A DNA stretch of 64,000 nt from Faecalicatena orotica (GCF_003149245.1 NZ_QGDL01000005.1:248001-312000), one strand, 5' to 3'; shown: positions 18,401 through 28,091, counted from the stretch's first letter. The notes: generated by a model from the letters alone, not told the origin. A program made the numbers and translations.

Positions 18401-19729
18401 ATGAAAAAACGTATCGTAGCAATGCTGCTGAGCGGAGCATTGGCAGTCTGTACACTGGCGGGATGTGGCTCAGGTTCTGATTCTGACAGCAAGGATGATT
18501 CCTCTGACAGCGGCAAAGGCGGCACTACATTGTCGATTCTGGCAAGCCAGGACTGGATATATGATGCCGAGATGGAGCTGGGTGAAAAGTTTGAGGAAGA
18601 AACAGGAATCAAGGTGGATTATCAGATCGTACCGTCTGACCAGTATTACAACCTGCTGATGACTAAATTAAACAGCGGGGAGGGCCCGGACATTTTCTGC
18701 GGACAGTCAGGAAGCTATGACCTGGTTTCGCAGTATAGTATCGAAGATAATGCGATCGCCCTGACGGACGAGCCGTGGACATCTTACTATAATGAGTTTG
18801 CAGCAGAGCAGACTTCTGTTGACGGGACCCTTTACGGGGCAACGTATTTCGATACAACAACAGACTATTACATGGTTTATAACAAGAAGATTTTTGAGGA
18901 AAATGGTGTAAAAGTACCATCGACCTTTGCAGAATTTGAAAAGGTATGTCAGACATTGCTTGACAAGGGTGTGACACCAGTATATGAACCGGTAGCCGAT
19001 GGCTGGCACCATGTTATGTGGTTCTGTGAAATCGGTGGGAAATATGAGGAGCTTGTTTCTGGTATTGTAGACAAATTAAATAATAACGAGGTGAAATTCG
19101 CAGATGTTCCTGAGTTTAAAGAAGCTCTTGACCAATTGAATGAGCTGGCCCAGAATGGATACTTCGGTGACAACTATCTGTCGGACGAATACACAGATAC
19201 AGCAGCAATGCTCGGAAGCGGCGAATATGCAATGACAATCGGCAAACCAGGTGCGATGATAGAGGCAGCGGAGGCATCCGGTGGTACATACACAGAAGAA
19301 GACTTTGATATGTTCCTGATTCCCACGCTGGACAATGATGTTTTAAATGAGCATCCATGCGGACCGTCCAGATTTGTATACTCAGGCTCCAGGCATGCAG
19401 ACGAGGCAAAACAGTATCTTGAATACATCACAACCAAGGAAAGCATCCAGCACATGATCGACAACGAACCGAAAGTAGAAAACCTCCCGTATGATGCCGG
19501 ACAGGAACCTGCCTACAGCGAGACAACTAAGGAATTCTTAGAATCATTTGACAAGGCAGGGGTTGTATTCCAGGATTCCATCAAGTACCTCAACCCACAG
19601 TGGACAGAACTGGGACAGGATATCGTATCTATGTTTATCGGTGACATGACATCAGACGATGTGCTCAAACAGATTGATACAAGAAGAGCAACACAGGCAG
19701 ACGCGGCAGGAGACGAAGCCTGGAAGTAA
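18401..19729 (+). CDS. extracellular sugar-binding lipoprotein (CUT1 ABC transporter, family 1 solute-binding)
   Basis: Binds a carbohydrate outside the cell and delivers it to the permease pair encoded at 22644-24349. The N terminus is a lipoprotein signal peptide with lipobox LAGC (Cys about residue 24) followed by a Gly/Ser/Asp-rich linker. The rest is a typical family 1 binding protein (442 residues), with the segments GEGPDIFCGQSG and GVTPVYEPVADGWH matching that fold. A TGGGAGG site precedes the ATG. The gene is cut off from its permeases by a terminator and a convergent two-component system, so it is probably made separately and in larger amounts. The ligand cannot be read from sequence; the GH31 gene downstream suggests an alpha-linked oligosaccharide. 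Confidence 0.9.
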   Translation: MKKRIVAMLLSGALAVCTLAGCGSGSDSDSKDDSSDSGKGGTTLSILASQDWIYDAEMELGEKFEEETGIKVDYQIVPSDQYYNLLMTKLNSGEGPDIFCGQSGSYDLVSQYSIEDNAIALTDEPWTSYYNEFAAEQTSVDGTLYGATYFDTTTDYYMVYNKKIFEENGVKVPSTFAEFEKVCQTLLDKGVTPVYEPVADGWHHVMWFCEIGGKYEELVSGIVDKLNNNEVKFADVPEFKEALDQLNELAQNGYFGDNYLSDEYTDTAAMLGSGEYAMTIGKPGAMIEAAEASGGTYTEEDFDMFLIPTLDNDVLNEHPCGPSRFVYSGSRHADEAKQYLEYITTKESIQHMIDNEPKVENLPYDAGQEPAYSETTKEFLESFDKAGVVFQDSIKYLNPQWTELGQDIVSMFIGDMTSDDVLKQIDTRRATQADAAGDEAWK

Positions 19730-19779
19730 GATTTGAATTCAGGACAGTAATATCCTGGAGGTGTAACATTTAGAATTAA

Positions 19780-19835
19780 AGAAAAGGCTTTCTGCAAAAT
19801 AGTCGTTTTATGGCTATTTTGCAGAAAGCTTTTCT
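19780..19835. terminator. bidirectional terminator between the binding protein and the response regulator
   Basis: A long inverted repeat, agaaaaggctttctgcaaaatag paired with ctattttgcagaaagcttttct (one bulge), lies between convergent genes and carries T-rich flanks, best on the minus strand. Confidence 0.85.
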
Positions 19836-19907
19836 AATTTCACAGGCAGATGCTGTTGCTATGCACACCATGAGGTTTGGACATCAGCGATGCCGCTGGT
19901 CGGACGT

Positions 19908-20666
19908 CTAGGGTTTTTGTTCCTGTTTCCGGTAGGCCGTCGGGTTCAGCCCGGTCAGTTTCCGGAAGGTTTTGCTGAAATGGAACTGATCGGGATAGCC
20001 GACCCGTTCCCCGACTTCGCGTATCGGAAGCCCCGTATCGGTCAGCAGCCGTTTAGCCTCGTGGATTCGTATATCGGTCAGGTATTTCAGCGGCGTGTCC
20101 CCTTTGTATCTGTTGAAAAGCTTTGTGAGGTAAGCCGAGGTAAAACCTAAGGAGGCAGAAAAAGAGCTGATATCGATGTCGTCCATATAATGCTCTCTCA
20201 TATACAGCACCGTGTATTCCACGATTTCTTCAGCATCTTTTCCGACGAGCACGGGATCTTCCTCAAGTTCGTAGAACTTCTGGAGATGGAGACGTACACG
20301 GCCCAGCGTGTTCTCTAAATCCTCCATTGTGACAGGTTTTAGCATATAATCGAAGACTCCCTGTTTGAGGGCTTCACGTGCGTAATCGAAGTCTGCATAT
20401 CCGGTCAGAATGACTGTCAGGATATGTGGGTACTGCTCATGAATCCTCTTGGCAAGTGTAAGCCCGTCCATGACAGGCATACGTATATCTGTCATGACGA
20501 GGTGGATATTCTCCTTTTTCAGGCACTTCAGGGCGTCCTCGCCGTTAGAGGCCTGACAGACAACCTTGAAGCCGGCCTCAAGAGATTCGATATGGCGGGA
20601 AAGAGACTGCATCAGCAGCATCTCATCCTCCACAAGCAGTACATTATAATGGTTTAATCTGGTCAT
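19908..20666 (-). CDS. AraC-type response regulator (YesN family)
   Basis: DNA-binding partner of the sensor kinase encoded just upstream. An N-terminal receiver domain (VLLVEDE acidic pocket, phospho-acceptor Asp in LVMTDIRMPVMDG near residue 59, Lys in LKPV near 108) is joined to a C-terminal AraC/XylS double helix-turn-helix (SFSASLGFTSAYLTKLFNRYKGDTPLKYL and the GYPDQFHFSKTFRKLTGLNP region). Length is 252. It overlaps the kinase gene by 23 bases. Such pairs in Firmicutes control nearby CUT1 sugar ABC genes, so the targets are probably the binding protein at 18401 and the permease operon at 22644. Confidence 0.93.
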   Translation of the reverse strand: MTRLNHYNVLLVEDEMLLMQSLSRHIESLEAGFKVVCQASNGEDALKCLKKENIHLVMTDIRMPVMDGLTLAKRIHEQYPHILTVILTGYADFDYAREALKQGVFDYMLKPVTMEDLENTLGRVRLHLQKFYELEEDPVLVGKDAEEIVEYTVLYMREHYMDDIDISSFSASLGFTSAYLTKLFNRYKGDTPLKYLTDIRIHEAKRLLTDTGLPIREVGERVGYPDQFHFSKTFRKLTGLNPTAYRKQEQKP

Positions 20667-22449
20667 TGAACCTTCCTCCTACTTTCACAATAGCTCCCCC
20701 CTCCGGGAGGTTTCCAAAATCAAATATAAATGTAATTCCATAAATCAGGTAAAACCTGATAAAGATATTCAGGATACCCATACCGTCCAGCTCCAGACTC
20801 GGCAGAAGTCCTTTTTCCAGTATGATATCCATCTGCGACTTCAAGTGGGCAGTAATCTCTTCACCGAAGCCCGGGCCGTTATCTTTTACTTCTACATACC
20901 AGCATTCTTTATCCATATGCCCCTGTATAACAATATGCCACGGTGGAGATGTATTGGCTGTGAATTTGACGGCATTTTCTACGAGGAGCTGTATACAGAG
21001 TTTTGGAACAGGCAGCTCAAGCATATCGTCTTCCACATCAATTTCATATTTAAGCGAATCTCCGAACCGGAGCTTAATACATTTTAAATACAGGTCGCAG
21101 TGTTCCAGTTCTTCTTCAAGCGAGGAAACCTGTTCTTTATTTGAGGAGATATAGCGCAGGATCGATGTAATATCCTGACACATCTGTGCCACTGGCTGTG
21201 TTAGTCCCTCTTCTGCCATCGCGGCAATGGTCATGAGGGAATTATACAAAAAGTGCGGGTTCATCTGGGACTGGAGTGCAAGCATCTGTGCCTGTAGTTC
21301 CTGTTCTTTTAGTACCATCATTGAATTCGTGGATGCTTTCTGCGAGCGCATCGCTTCATTTAGAGAGTTTCGCAGTTTGTCAATCTCTATTACCCCGGAA
21401 TCTGCCATCTCAATTTCCCGGAACTGGTCCTGAGGGTCGATATGAGAAAGAAAACGATAAATCTTTTTCAGCGGTGCACTTAATCTTCCGGCAAAGATCC
21501 GGGCAAAAAAGAGGCACATGAGAAGGACAATCAGAAAAATGAAGATTGTCAGACTCAGAGAACGATAAACAGGAGCAAAAAATTCTGTGCTTTTTATTGT
21601 GGTTACCGTTGTAAATCCGCTGTATTCCATATCTGAATAATATACATATTCCTGACACTGTTTTTGGGTGTTGTAGATTTCAGTTTCTTCGGATTCCCTG
21701 TAAGTAAAGTATGGAAAGACGTCCTTCTGGCTTTTGTTTAAGGGGAAGATGATGTTTCCCTCGGCATCGTAAATGATGACGTCGATATCGTATGTACTGT
21801 CGGGATAGAAAGCGCGTTCAAAAAGGATATCATAGTATTTCATTACCTCTACGAAGCCGGCAGGATTCTGATAATTATCATAATACATACGCAGCAGGGA
21901 GAAATAAAACCTGTCTTTGTTTGTTCCCGTACTGGACGACAGCACCTCATTCTGAGATGCAGGAGGGAAATATTTGAAGCCGTGGGAAGCAAAGGCTTTT
22001 GCAAACCAGGGCTCCTGGGCCGTTATGGTATGAAGTGTCCCGGTGTAATTCCCGGTTCCGTAACCGCCTTCCGTCAGCCCATAAAGATTTATCTGGCGAA
22101 TGGATGCATCCACCCCTTTCATTGAAGTTAATGTATTGGCAAGCGTATTCTGTCGCTGGCTCTGTTCATACGGCGTGGCATCCTCATCGTTCAAATAATC
22201 TGAAAAGGTATCCTTAATTAATGTCGAATGTATCGTGTTCATACAGACAGTATCCATCTGGCTGAGCTGGAGGTCAATATCCTCCGCTATTGCCGAGCAT
22301 GTCCTCTGGATATCGTGCTCCGTATTGGAACGAAGGTTCAGGTACTGCACAACAGAAAACAAAATCGTTGCCAGAACCAATAAAGTCAGCATGATGAGCA
22401 AAAAATAGGAAGAAAGAATCTTCTGTATGCTTCTTGGTTTACGCTTCAT
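20644..22449 (-). CDS. sensor histidine kinase (YesM family)
   Basis: Membrane sensor kinase of 601 residues. It has an N-terminal membrane segment (about residues 12-35), a large extracellular sensing domain, a second membrane segment near 290-310 followed by a HAMP-like region, then the His_kinase dimer motif QMNPHFLYNSLM (phospho-accepting His) and an ATPase domain with VENAVKF and DNGPGFG. The start at 22449 has GGGGAGG seven bases upstream; the ATG 18 bases earlier overlaps that site. It is co-transcribed with the response regulator and divergent from the permease operon. Confidence 0.93.
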   Translation of the reverse strand: MKRKPRSIQKILSSYFLLIMLTLLVLATILFSVVQYLNLRSNTEHDIQRTCSAIAEDIDLQLSQMDTVCMNTIHSTLIKDTFSDYLNDEDATPYEQSQRQNTLANTLTSMKGVDASIRQINLYGLTEGGYGTGNYTGTLHTITAQEPWFAKAFASHGFKYFPPASQNEVLSSSTGTNKDRFYFSLLRMYYDNYQNPAGFVEVMKYYDILFERAFYPDSTYDIDVIIYDAEGNIIFPLNKSQKDVFPYFTYRESEETEIYNTQKQCQEYVYYSDMEYSGFTTVTTIKSTEFFAPVYRSLSLTIFIFLIVLLMCLFFARIFAGRLSAPLKKIYRFLSHIDPQDQFREIEMADSGVIEIDKLRNSLNEAMRSQKASTNSMMVLKEQELQAQMLALQSQMNPHFLYNSLMTIAAMAEEGLTQPVAQMCQDITSILRYISSNKEQVSSLEEELEHCDLYLKCIKLRFGDSLKYEIDVEDDMLELPVPKLCIQLLVENAVKFTANTSPPWHIVIQGHMDKECWYVEVKDNGPGFGEEITAHLKSQMDIILEKGLLPSLELDGMGILNIFIRFYLIYGITFIFDFGNLPEGGAIVKVGGRFNDQIKPL

Positions 22450-22643
22450 AACAATCCTCCCCGGCAAGCTTCCTTATTATATAAGAAAAACTGTCTTTTA
22501 ATGGTTCAATTAGTATAGCACATTGTACAGGAATATGCATCGGGTGGTTAAAAAAACACATAAAATAGCTCAATGTATGCATGTGATTACGTTCTGGATT
22601 TGTATAAAATAAATAAAAAGGAAAAGAACGGAGGAGAATTTCA

Positions 22644-23519
22644 GTGAAAAAATCAAAGTTATACCCCTGGTACTTTGCGGCAGGCGCAATTCTGATCTAT
22701 ACGGCGCTCTGTGTAATACCCGGAATCATTGGTATCGGATACTCATTTACAGACTGGTCTGCATATTCCAAAGAGGTGCATTTTGTAGGTCTTGAAAATT
22801 TCAGAAAGGTATTCAGCGCAGACACAAATTATTTCAAATACATAACGAACACACTTTTATTTACGGTGGTGACGACGGTTGCGAAAACAGGGCTCGGGTT
22901 ATTATTTGCACTCGTGCTCAGCAAGAACATCAAACTGAAGAATTTCCACAGAGGCGTGATGTACATGCCTTCAGTATTATCCATCCTCATTATCGGCCTT
23001 GTGTTTACTTCCATTTTAAACCCGAAGATGGGAATCCTGAACGAAGGTCTTAGGGCGATCGGTCTGGACAGTCTGACACAGCAGTGGCTGACTAATCCGA
23101 AGATTGCTTTCTGGTCCGTTATGGCGGTCGATATCTGGAGGGGCACGGGTTACATTATGACTATGCTGATCGTTGGAATACTGGCGATCCCGCAGGATTA
23201 CTACGAGGCGGCCAGCATAGACGGGGCAAACGGCTGGAATAAATTTGTACATATTACACTGCCGATGCTCAGGCAGACAATGGCGGTTACGATTGTTTTG
23301 AACGTCCTGTATGGCCTGAAAGTATTTGATATGGTATATGCACTGACGAATGGAGGCCCGGGACATACGACAGAGGTTATGTACACCGCGGTATTCAAAC
23401 AGTTTTCACAGGGACTCTACGCGGAAGGTACAACGATCAGTTCCATTATGTTCGTGTTCATGATAGTTGTTGGATTCTTTATGATTAAAATCCTGACGAA
23501 AGACGAGGTGGAGGAATAA
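22644..23519 (+). CDS. sugar ABC transporter permease, MalF/UgpA type
   Basis: First of two CUT1 inner-membrane permeases. It has six hydrophobic segments, the N-terminal FTDWSAYSKEVHFVGLENF pattern typical of the family and the cytoplasmic EAA loop (YYEAASIDGANGWNKFVHITLP) that contacts the ATPase. It is 291 residues long and starts with ATG... preceded by GGAGGAG. Its stop overlaps the next start by one base (TAATG). No ATPase gene lies in the cluster; as in other Firmicutes a shared MsmK-type ATPase encoded elsewhere probably powers it. Confidence 0.93.
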   Translation: MKKSKLYPWYFAAGAILIYTALCVIPGIIGIGYSFTDWSAYSKEVHFVGLENFRKVFSADTNYFKYITNTLLFTVVTTVAKTGLGLLFALVLSKNIKLKNFHRGVMYMPSVLSILIIGLVFTSILNPKMGILNEGLRAIGLDSLTQQWLTNPKIAFWSVMAVDIWRGTGYIMTMLIVGILAIPQDYYEAASIDGANGWNKFVHITLPMLRQTMAVTIVLNVLYGLKVFDMVYALTNGGPGHTTEVMYTAVFKQFSQGLYAEGTTISSIMFVFMIVVGFFMIKILTKDEVEE

Positions 23520-24349
23520 TGAATAGTCAAACAAAGAAGAAAGCTGTTAATATATTAAAAAACATTCTGGCCTGGGTCATATCACTGATCATGCTGATAC
23601 CTCTGGCACTGATTGTGGTCAATGCATTCAAAGGTGATTCAGAAGCGATGTCCCTTACGCTTTCGCTCCCGAAAACATGGGTTTTTAGTAATTTTACTAC
23701 AGTAATTGAAAAAGGGAAATTAGTCAGGAGCTTCCTGAACAGTTTCCTTTATGCAGGCAGTGCAACTGTGATTGCCGTGGTGCTGGGCGCGATGGCAGCC
23801 TATGTCTTTTCCAGAAGGCGTGACAGGGTGAACAATAGCGTTTATATGTATATGGTGCTCGGAATCGTTATTCCGATCAATTATGTTGCTTTGATGAAGG
23901 TAATGCAGGTGACACAGCTCAATAACAGCGTGCCGGGAATCATCCTGCTCTATGTGGCAACACAGCTCCCATTCACAGTATTTTTGATCTATGGGTTTGT
24001 ATCCAAAGTACCGGTGGATCTGGATGAAGCAGCAGTGATTGACGGCTGTGGTCCATTCAGGCTGTTTTTTAACATCATCCTTCCGATGCTGAAATCCAGC
24101 ATCGTAACAGCGGCGGTACTCTGTTTCCTGAATACATGGAATGAATTTGTCATGCCTTTGTATTTCCTGAATTCCTCCGAAAAATGGCCGATGACACTTG
24201 CTGTTTATAACTTCTTCGGACAGTACAGTAAGAGCTGGAACTTAATCTGTGCAGATATCCTCCTTACGTGTCTGCCGGTTATCATTATGTATCTTGTCTG
24301 TCAGAAATATATCGTCGGCGGGCAGACGGCAGGAGCGGTCAAGGGTTAA
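23519..24349 (+). CDS. sugar ABC transporter permease, MalG/UgpE type
   Basis: Second permease of the CUT1 pair, 276 residues, six membrane segments, EAA loop with LDEAAVIDGCGPFRLFFNIILPML near residue 180 and the typical C-terminal YIVGGQTAGAVKG. It starts inside the stop of the first permease, so the two are translationally coupled. It works with the binding protein at 18401. Confidence 0.93.
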   Translation: MNSQTKKKAVNILKNILAWVISLIMLIPLALIVVNAFKGDSEAMSLTLSLPKTWVFSNFTTVIEKGKLVRSFLNSFLYAGSATVIAVVLGAMAAYVFSRRRDRVNNSVYMYMVLGIVIPINYVALMKVMQVTQLNNSVPGIILLYVATQLPFTVFLIYGFVSKVPVDLDEAAVIDGCGPFRLFFNIILPMLKSSIVTAAVLCFLNTWNEFVMPLYFLNSSEKWPMTLAVYNFFGQYSKSWNLICADILLTCLPVIIMYLVCQKYIVGGQTAGAVKG

Positions 24350-24365
24350 CTTGTGCTTAAAGAGC

Positions 24366-24382
24366 CCCCGGCGTGTCCGGGG
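24366..24382 (+). other. short GC hairpin just upstream of the GH31 ribosome binding site
   Basis: ccccgg-cgtgt-ccgggg forms a six-bp GC stem between the permease stop and the GH31 start, without a T run. It may affect mRNA processing or the expression ratio; it could also be incidental. Confidence 0.3.
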
Positions 24383-24407
24383 AAGAGAGGAAAAGGAGAT
24401 CGAATCG

Positions 24408-26861
24408 ATGAAAGTATTATCATGTACAGCCAGTCAAGATCACAGGTCGGCAGAGCTTATGACCGATCGGGGAAAACTGGCAGTTTACGGGATAACAGAG
24501 AATATCATCCGATGTGTCTATACAAAAAGAGAAGAGGTGCTTTCTCTGTCACCGGTTGGGATAGAAAGAGCCACAGAAGCCGGGATTTGTATAGAAGAGA
24601 AGGAAGACTGCTATATCCTGGCTACGTCCGGTGTTAGTATCAGAATAGAGAAAAGAACCGGGAGGTTTATCTGGAGTGACAGGAAAAGCGGGAAAATCCT
24701 GTTGAAGGAGGACAGCAAAGAACTGGCTGAGAACCCTCTTATGGTCTATTCCACAGGTGGAGAAAAGCCGGTGATCCGCCGGGTGGTGACGGTGGATGGA
24801 GAACGGAATTTCGTAGAGAATTTAAAACCGGAAGAAGACCACATGGCTTACAGGGGAAAACTGTATTTTGACTGGGCCCCGGACGAGCAGATACATGGGC
24901 TCGGACAGGGAGAGGAGGGTATCTACAATTACCGCGGCAATGTGCAGTACCTCTACCAGCACAACATGAGGATCCCGATTCCGTTTCTTTTGTCAGACCG
25001 GAAATATGGAATACTGGCGGACTGCGGAAGCCTTATGACCTTCAATGATGACAGCAGGGGATCTTACCTCTATCTGGACATGGTTGAGCAGCTGGATTAT
25101 TATTTCATTGCCGGGGAATCTGTGGATGAGATCATCGCGGGTTACCGGAAGCTTACCGGGAAAGCGGTCATGCTGCCGAAGTGGGCATACGGATATGTGC
25201 AGTCTAAAGAAGCATACCGCACGCAGGCGGAAATGATCGGAATTGCCGAAGAATACCGGAAACGCAGGATTGGACTGGACTGTGTGGTGCAGGACTGGAA
25301 TACGTGGGAAGACGGTAAATGGGGCAATAAGAAGGTAGATAAGAGCCGCTATCCGGACCTTAAGAAAATGAATCAGGCCTTACATGATATGCATGTACAT
25401 ACAATGGTGTCGGTTTGGCCGAATATGAATTCCGGCACGGAAAACTGCGATGAGATGGAAGCACATGGATTTCTGCTGAATGACTATGCAACCTATGACG
25501 CATACGATGAGGAAGCGAGAAAGCTGTACTGGAAACAGGCGGAGGAAGAGCTGTTTTCAGGGGGATTCGACTCCTGGTGGTGTGACTCCACGGAGCCGTT
25601 TTCAGGGCCGGACTGGAACGGAGCCTGCTTAAGAGAACCGTGGGAGAGATTTCAGATGGTCGGAAACGAGCATAAAAAATTCCTGCGTGCCGACAGGGCC
25701 AACCTCTATGCAGCGGCCCACGCAAAAGGAATTTACGAAAATCAGAGGAAAAGCGCCCCGGGAAAACGCGTCCTGAACCTGACACGGTCCGGATATGCAG
25801 GTTCGCAGAAGTACGGTACCATGCTCTGGTCCGGGGATACCTGTGCGACCTGGAAAAACTTTAAAAAGCAGATCACAGAGGGTCTGAACATGTGTATCAG
25901 CGGTATGCCCTACTGGACACTGGATATCGGCGCATTTTTTACAGTCAATGAAAAATGGCAGAACAGAGGCTGCGGATGCAGTCAGGACCCTTCCATGAAA
26001 TGGTTCTGGCGGGGGGACTATGACGAAGGGGTCAGTGATCTCGGATACCGTGAGCTGTACGTCAGGTGGTTCCAGTACGGTACGTTTCTCCCGATGTTCC
26101 GTTCTCACGGAACGGATACGCCCAGAGAAATCTGGAATTTCGGAGAAAAGGGGGGGATGTTCTATGATGCTTTGGGAAAAAGTATCCGCTTAAGATATCG
26201 CCTGATGCCTTATATCTATTCTATGGCCGGAAAAGTATGTCTGGAAGACTATACGATGATGCGAAGCCTCCTGTTTGACTTCCCGGAGGATAAAACAGCC
26301 TCCGCGATGGACAGCCAGTTTATGTTCGGGGAAAGCCTGCTGGTATGTCCGGTCACGGAGCCAATGTACTTTGGGGCAGGGAGTCAGAAACTGGATGCAG
26401 CCAGAAACTGGAAATGTTATCTTCCGGCAGGAGAAAGTTGGATCGATTTTGAGAGTGGGAGATATTTTGAGGGTGGTCAGTGGATTGACATCCCGGTTAC
26501 ACTGGCATATATTCCAGTATTTGTAAAAGCAGGATCTGTCATTCCAATGGAAGAAAGTCTGGAGTATGCATCAGAGGAAGTGGACACACCGTTTGAAATC
26601 AATATTTATCCGGGTAAGGACACTGTTTTTACTTTATATGAGGATGCAGGGGACGATTATAGTTATGAAGAGGGAATCTATAACCGGATTACACTGAATT
26701 GGGAGGAGCGGGAGAAAACGCTTACGGTTGGGCCGGCAGAGCATGATTTCCCACAGAGTATCCGCAACAGGAGCTTAAGAATTATTTTGAATAAAAAAGA
26801 ATCGGGCCGGACGGAACGGGTAGTCGATTATTATGGGGAAGAAATAAAAATATATTTTTAG
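24408..26861 (+). CDS. glycoside hydrolase family 31 (alpha-glucosidase/alpha-xylosidase type)
   Basis: Cleaves a terminal alpha-linked sugar, probably after import since no signal peptide is seen. The order is an N-terminal beta-sandwich (residues about 1-225), a (beta/alpha)8 barrel with the nucleophile region WWCDSTEPF near residue 395, the acid/base region WSGDTCATW near 480, the substrate-binding FRSHGTDTPREIW near 565, and two C-terminal beta domains. The segment WEDGKWGNKKVDKSRYPDLKKM resembles the alpha-xylosidase-like branch of the family; exact specificity is open. The start at 24408 has AAAGGAG upstream; the longer frame back to 24249 overlaps the permease gene. 817 residues. It lacks the sulfoquinovosidase signature as far as I can see. 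Confidence 0.88.
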   Translation: MKVLSCTASQDHRSAELMTDRGKLAVYGITENIIRCVYTKREEVLSLSPVGIERATEAGICIEEKEDCYILATSGVSIRIEKRTGRFIWSDRKSGKILLKEDSKELAENPLMVYSTGGEKPVIRRVVTVDGERNFVENLKPEEDHMAYRGKLYFDWAPDEQIHGLGQGEEGIYNYRGNVQYLYQHNMRIPIPFLLSDRKYGILADCGSLMTFNDDSRGSYLYLDMVEQLDYYFIAGESVDEIIAGYRKLTGKAVMLPKWAYGYVQSKEAYRTQAEMIGIAEEYRKRRIGLDCVVQDWNTWEDGKWGNKKVDKSRYPDLKKMNQALHDMHVHTMVSVWPNMNSGTENCDEMEAHGFLLNDYATYDAYDEEARKLYWKQAEEELFSGGFDSWWCDSTEPFSGPDWNGACLREPWERFQMVGNEHKKFLRADRANLYAAAHAKGIYENQRKSAPGKRVLNLTRSGYAGSQKYGTMLWSGDTCATWKNFKKQITEGLNMCISGMPYWTLDIGAFFTVNEKWQNRGCGCSQDPSMKWFWRGDYDEGVSDLGYRELYVRWFQYGTFLPMFRSHGTDTPREIWNFGEKGGMFYDALGKSIRLRYRLMPYIYSMAGKVCLEDYTMMRSLLFDFPEDKTASAMDSQFMFGESLLVCPVTEPMYFGAGSQKLDAARNWKCYLPAGESWIDFESGRYFEGGQWIDIPVTLAYIPVFVKAGSVIPMEESLEYASEEVDTPFEINIYPGKDTVFTLYEDAGDDYSYEEGIYNRITLNWEEREKTLTVGPAEHDFPQSIRNRSLRIILNKKESGRTERVVDYYGEEIKIYF

Positions 26862-26909
26862 AAATATATTCAAATCCATCCACAGAGATATGAGCAGGAG
26901 GAAAAGAAA

Positions 26910-28088
26910 ATGAAATATAAAAAGAACTGGGAAGAAACTCAGGAGAAATGGAAAAATTACTGGAAGCATCAGAATACAGGGAGACCGCTGATGTGCGTGA
27001 TTGCAAGAAAACAAGAGATCGAGAAGTATTCCGATGGAAAACCGGCGCAGGGCGGTTGTATGGATGTCATCTGTCAGGGGAAATATTACAATCTGCCGGA
27101 AGAATTGAAATGGAAGGATATGGAGGATAAGTATCAGGATGCGGAGCGTATTGTAGCGAGATACCGCCAGTTCTGCGAGACCCACGAGTTCCTTGGGGAG
27201 AGTTTCCCGAATCTGGACGTGGATTTCGGCCCCGGTTCCCTTGCCGCCTATCTTGGTTCTGAGATAGGCTTTAAGGAAGATACAGTTTGGTTCGAGTCCT
27301 GCATTGATGACTGGGAAGAGGCGCCTGATTTCAAGTTTGATCCCGAGAATAAATGGTTTAAAAAGCATATCGGACTCGTAAAGAAATGCAGGGAACTGGC
27401 CGGAGACGATTTTCTTGTTGATATGCCTGACCTGATGGAGAACATTGATGTGCTCGTGTCACTGCGCGGGGCAGAGGACATGCTGTATGACATAATCGAT
27501 GACCCGGAGATAGTGGAGGAGCGGATTAACCAGATAGGAAAGATATATTATGAATATTATAACCGTTTCCACGAGATTATCAAAGATGAAAATGGAGGAA
27601 ATGCGTATACCGTATTCCAGATATGGGGCCCGGGGAAGACAGTGAAGCTCCAGTGCGATTTCTCTGCGATGCTGTCACCTGACAATTTCCGGGATTTTAT
27701 ACAGGAATCTCTTCGTGAACAGGCTAAAAAGGCGGACCAGGTTCTGTATCATCTGGACGGACCGGATGCAATCCGCCATCTGGATGCACTGATGGAAATA
27801 GAGGAGATCGATGCACTGCAGTGGACCAGCGGGGACGCAGGGCCGGACGGAACGCTGGAAGAATGGGACGTCATCTACGACAAGGTACGTGCCGCAGGCA
27901 AATCTCTCTGGATAAAGGTGTATTCCGGCGAGTTTGAAGACTGGATCAGGAATGTAGACCGGATTGTACAAAAATACGGCTCACACAGCCTCTTCCTGCT
28001 GTTCCCGGAAATGTCGATGGAGCAGGCAGAAACACTGCTTGATTACGCGGAAAAGAACTGGAGCGATGTAGAAGGAACGTGGAGTTAA
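26910..28088 (+). CDS. uroporphyrinogen decarboxylase-like (URO-D superfamily) protein
   Basis: A 392-residue protein that fits the URO-D / cobalamin-independent methionine synthase TIM-barrel superfamily. The fold cues are FLGESFPNLDVDFGPGSLAAYLG, DMPDLMENIDVLVSLRG, IWGPGKTVKLQCDFSAMLSP and the C-terminal HLDGPDAIRHLDAL. True haem enzymes of this fold are shorter and carry different N-terminal motifs, so haem synthesis is unlikely. Proteins of this type recur beside glycosidases and CUT1 transporters in gut anaerobes, and a role in sugar or methyl-group handling is only inference. The AGGAGG site and 48-base gap place it in the GH31 operon. A terminator follows. Confidence 0.7.
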   Translation: MKYKKNWEETQEKWKNYWKHQNTGRPLMCVIARKQEIEKYSDGKPAQGGCMDVICQGKYYNLPEELKWKDMEDKYQDAERIVARYRQFCETHEFLGESFPNLDVDFGPGSLAAYLGSEIGFKEDTVWFESCIDDWEEAPDFKFDPENKWFKKHIGLVKKCRELAGDDFLVDMPDLMENIDVLVSLRGAEDMLYDIIDDPEIVEERINQIGKIYYEYYNRFHEIIKDENGGNAYTVFQIWGPGKTVKLQCDFSAMLSPDNFRDFIQESLREQAKKADQVLYHLDGPDAIRHLDALMEIEEIDALQWTSGDAGPDGTLEEWDVIYDKVRAAGKSLWIKVYSGEFEDWIRNVDRIVQKYGSHSLFLLFPEMSMEQAETLLDYAEKNWSDVEGTWS

Positions 28089-28091
28089 TGT

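Noticed and set aside
24408-26861. Calling the GH31 enzyme a sulfoquinovosidase
   Set aside because: The Arg/Trp/Gln sulfonate-binding pattern of that branch was not seen, and the barrel motifs fit the alpha-xylosidase-like branch better.
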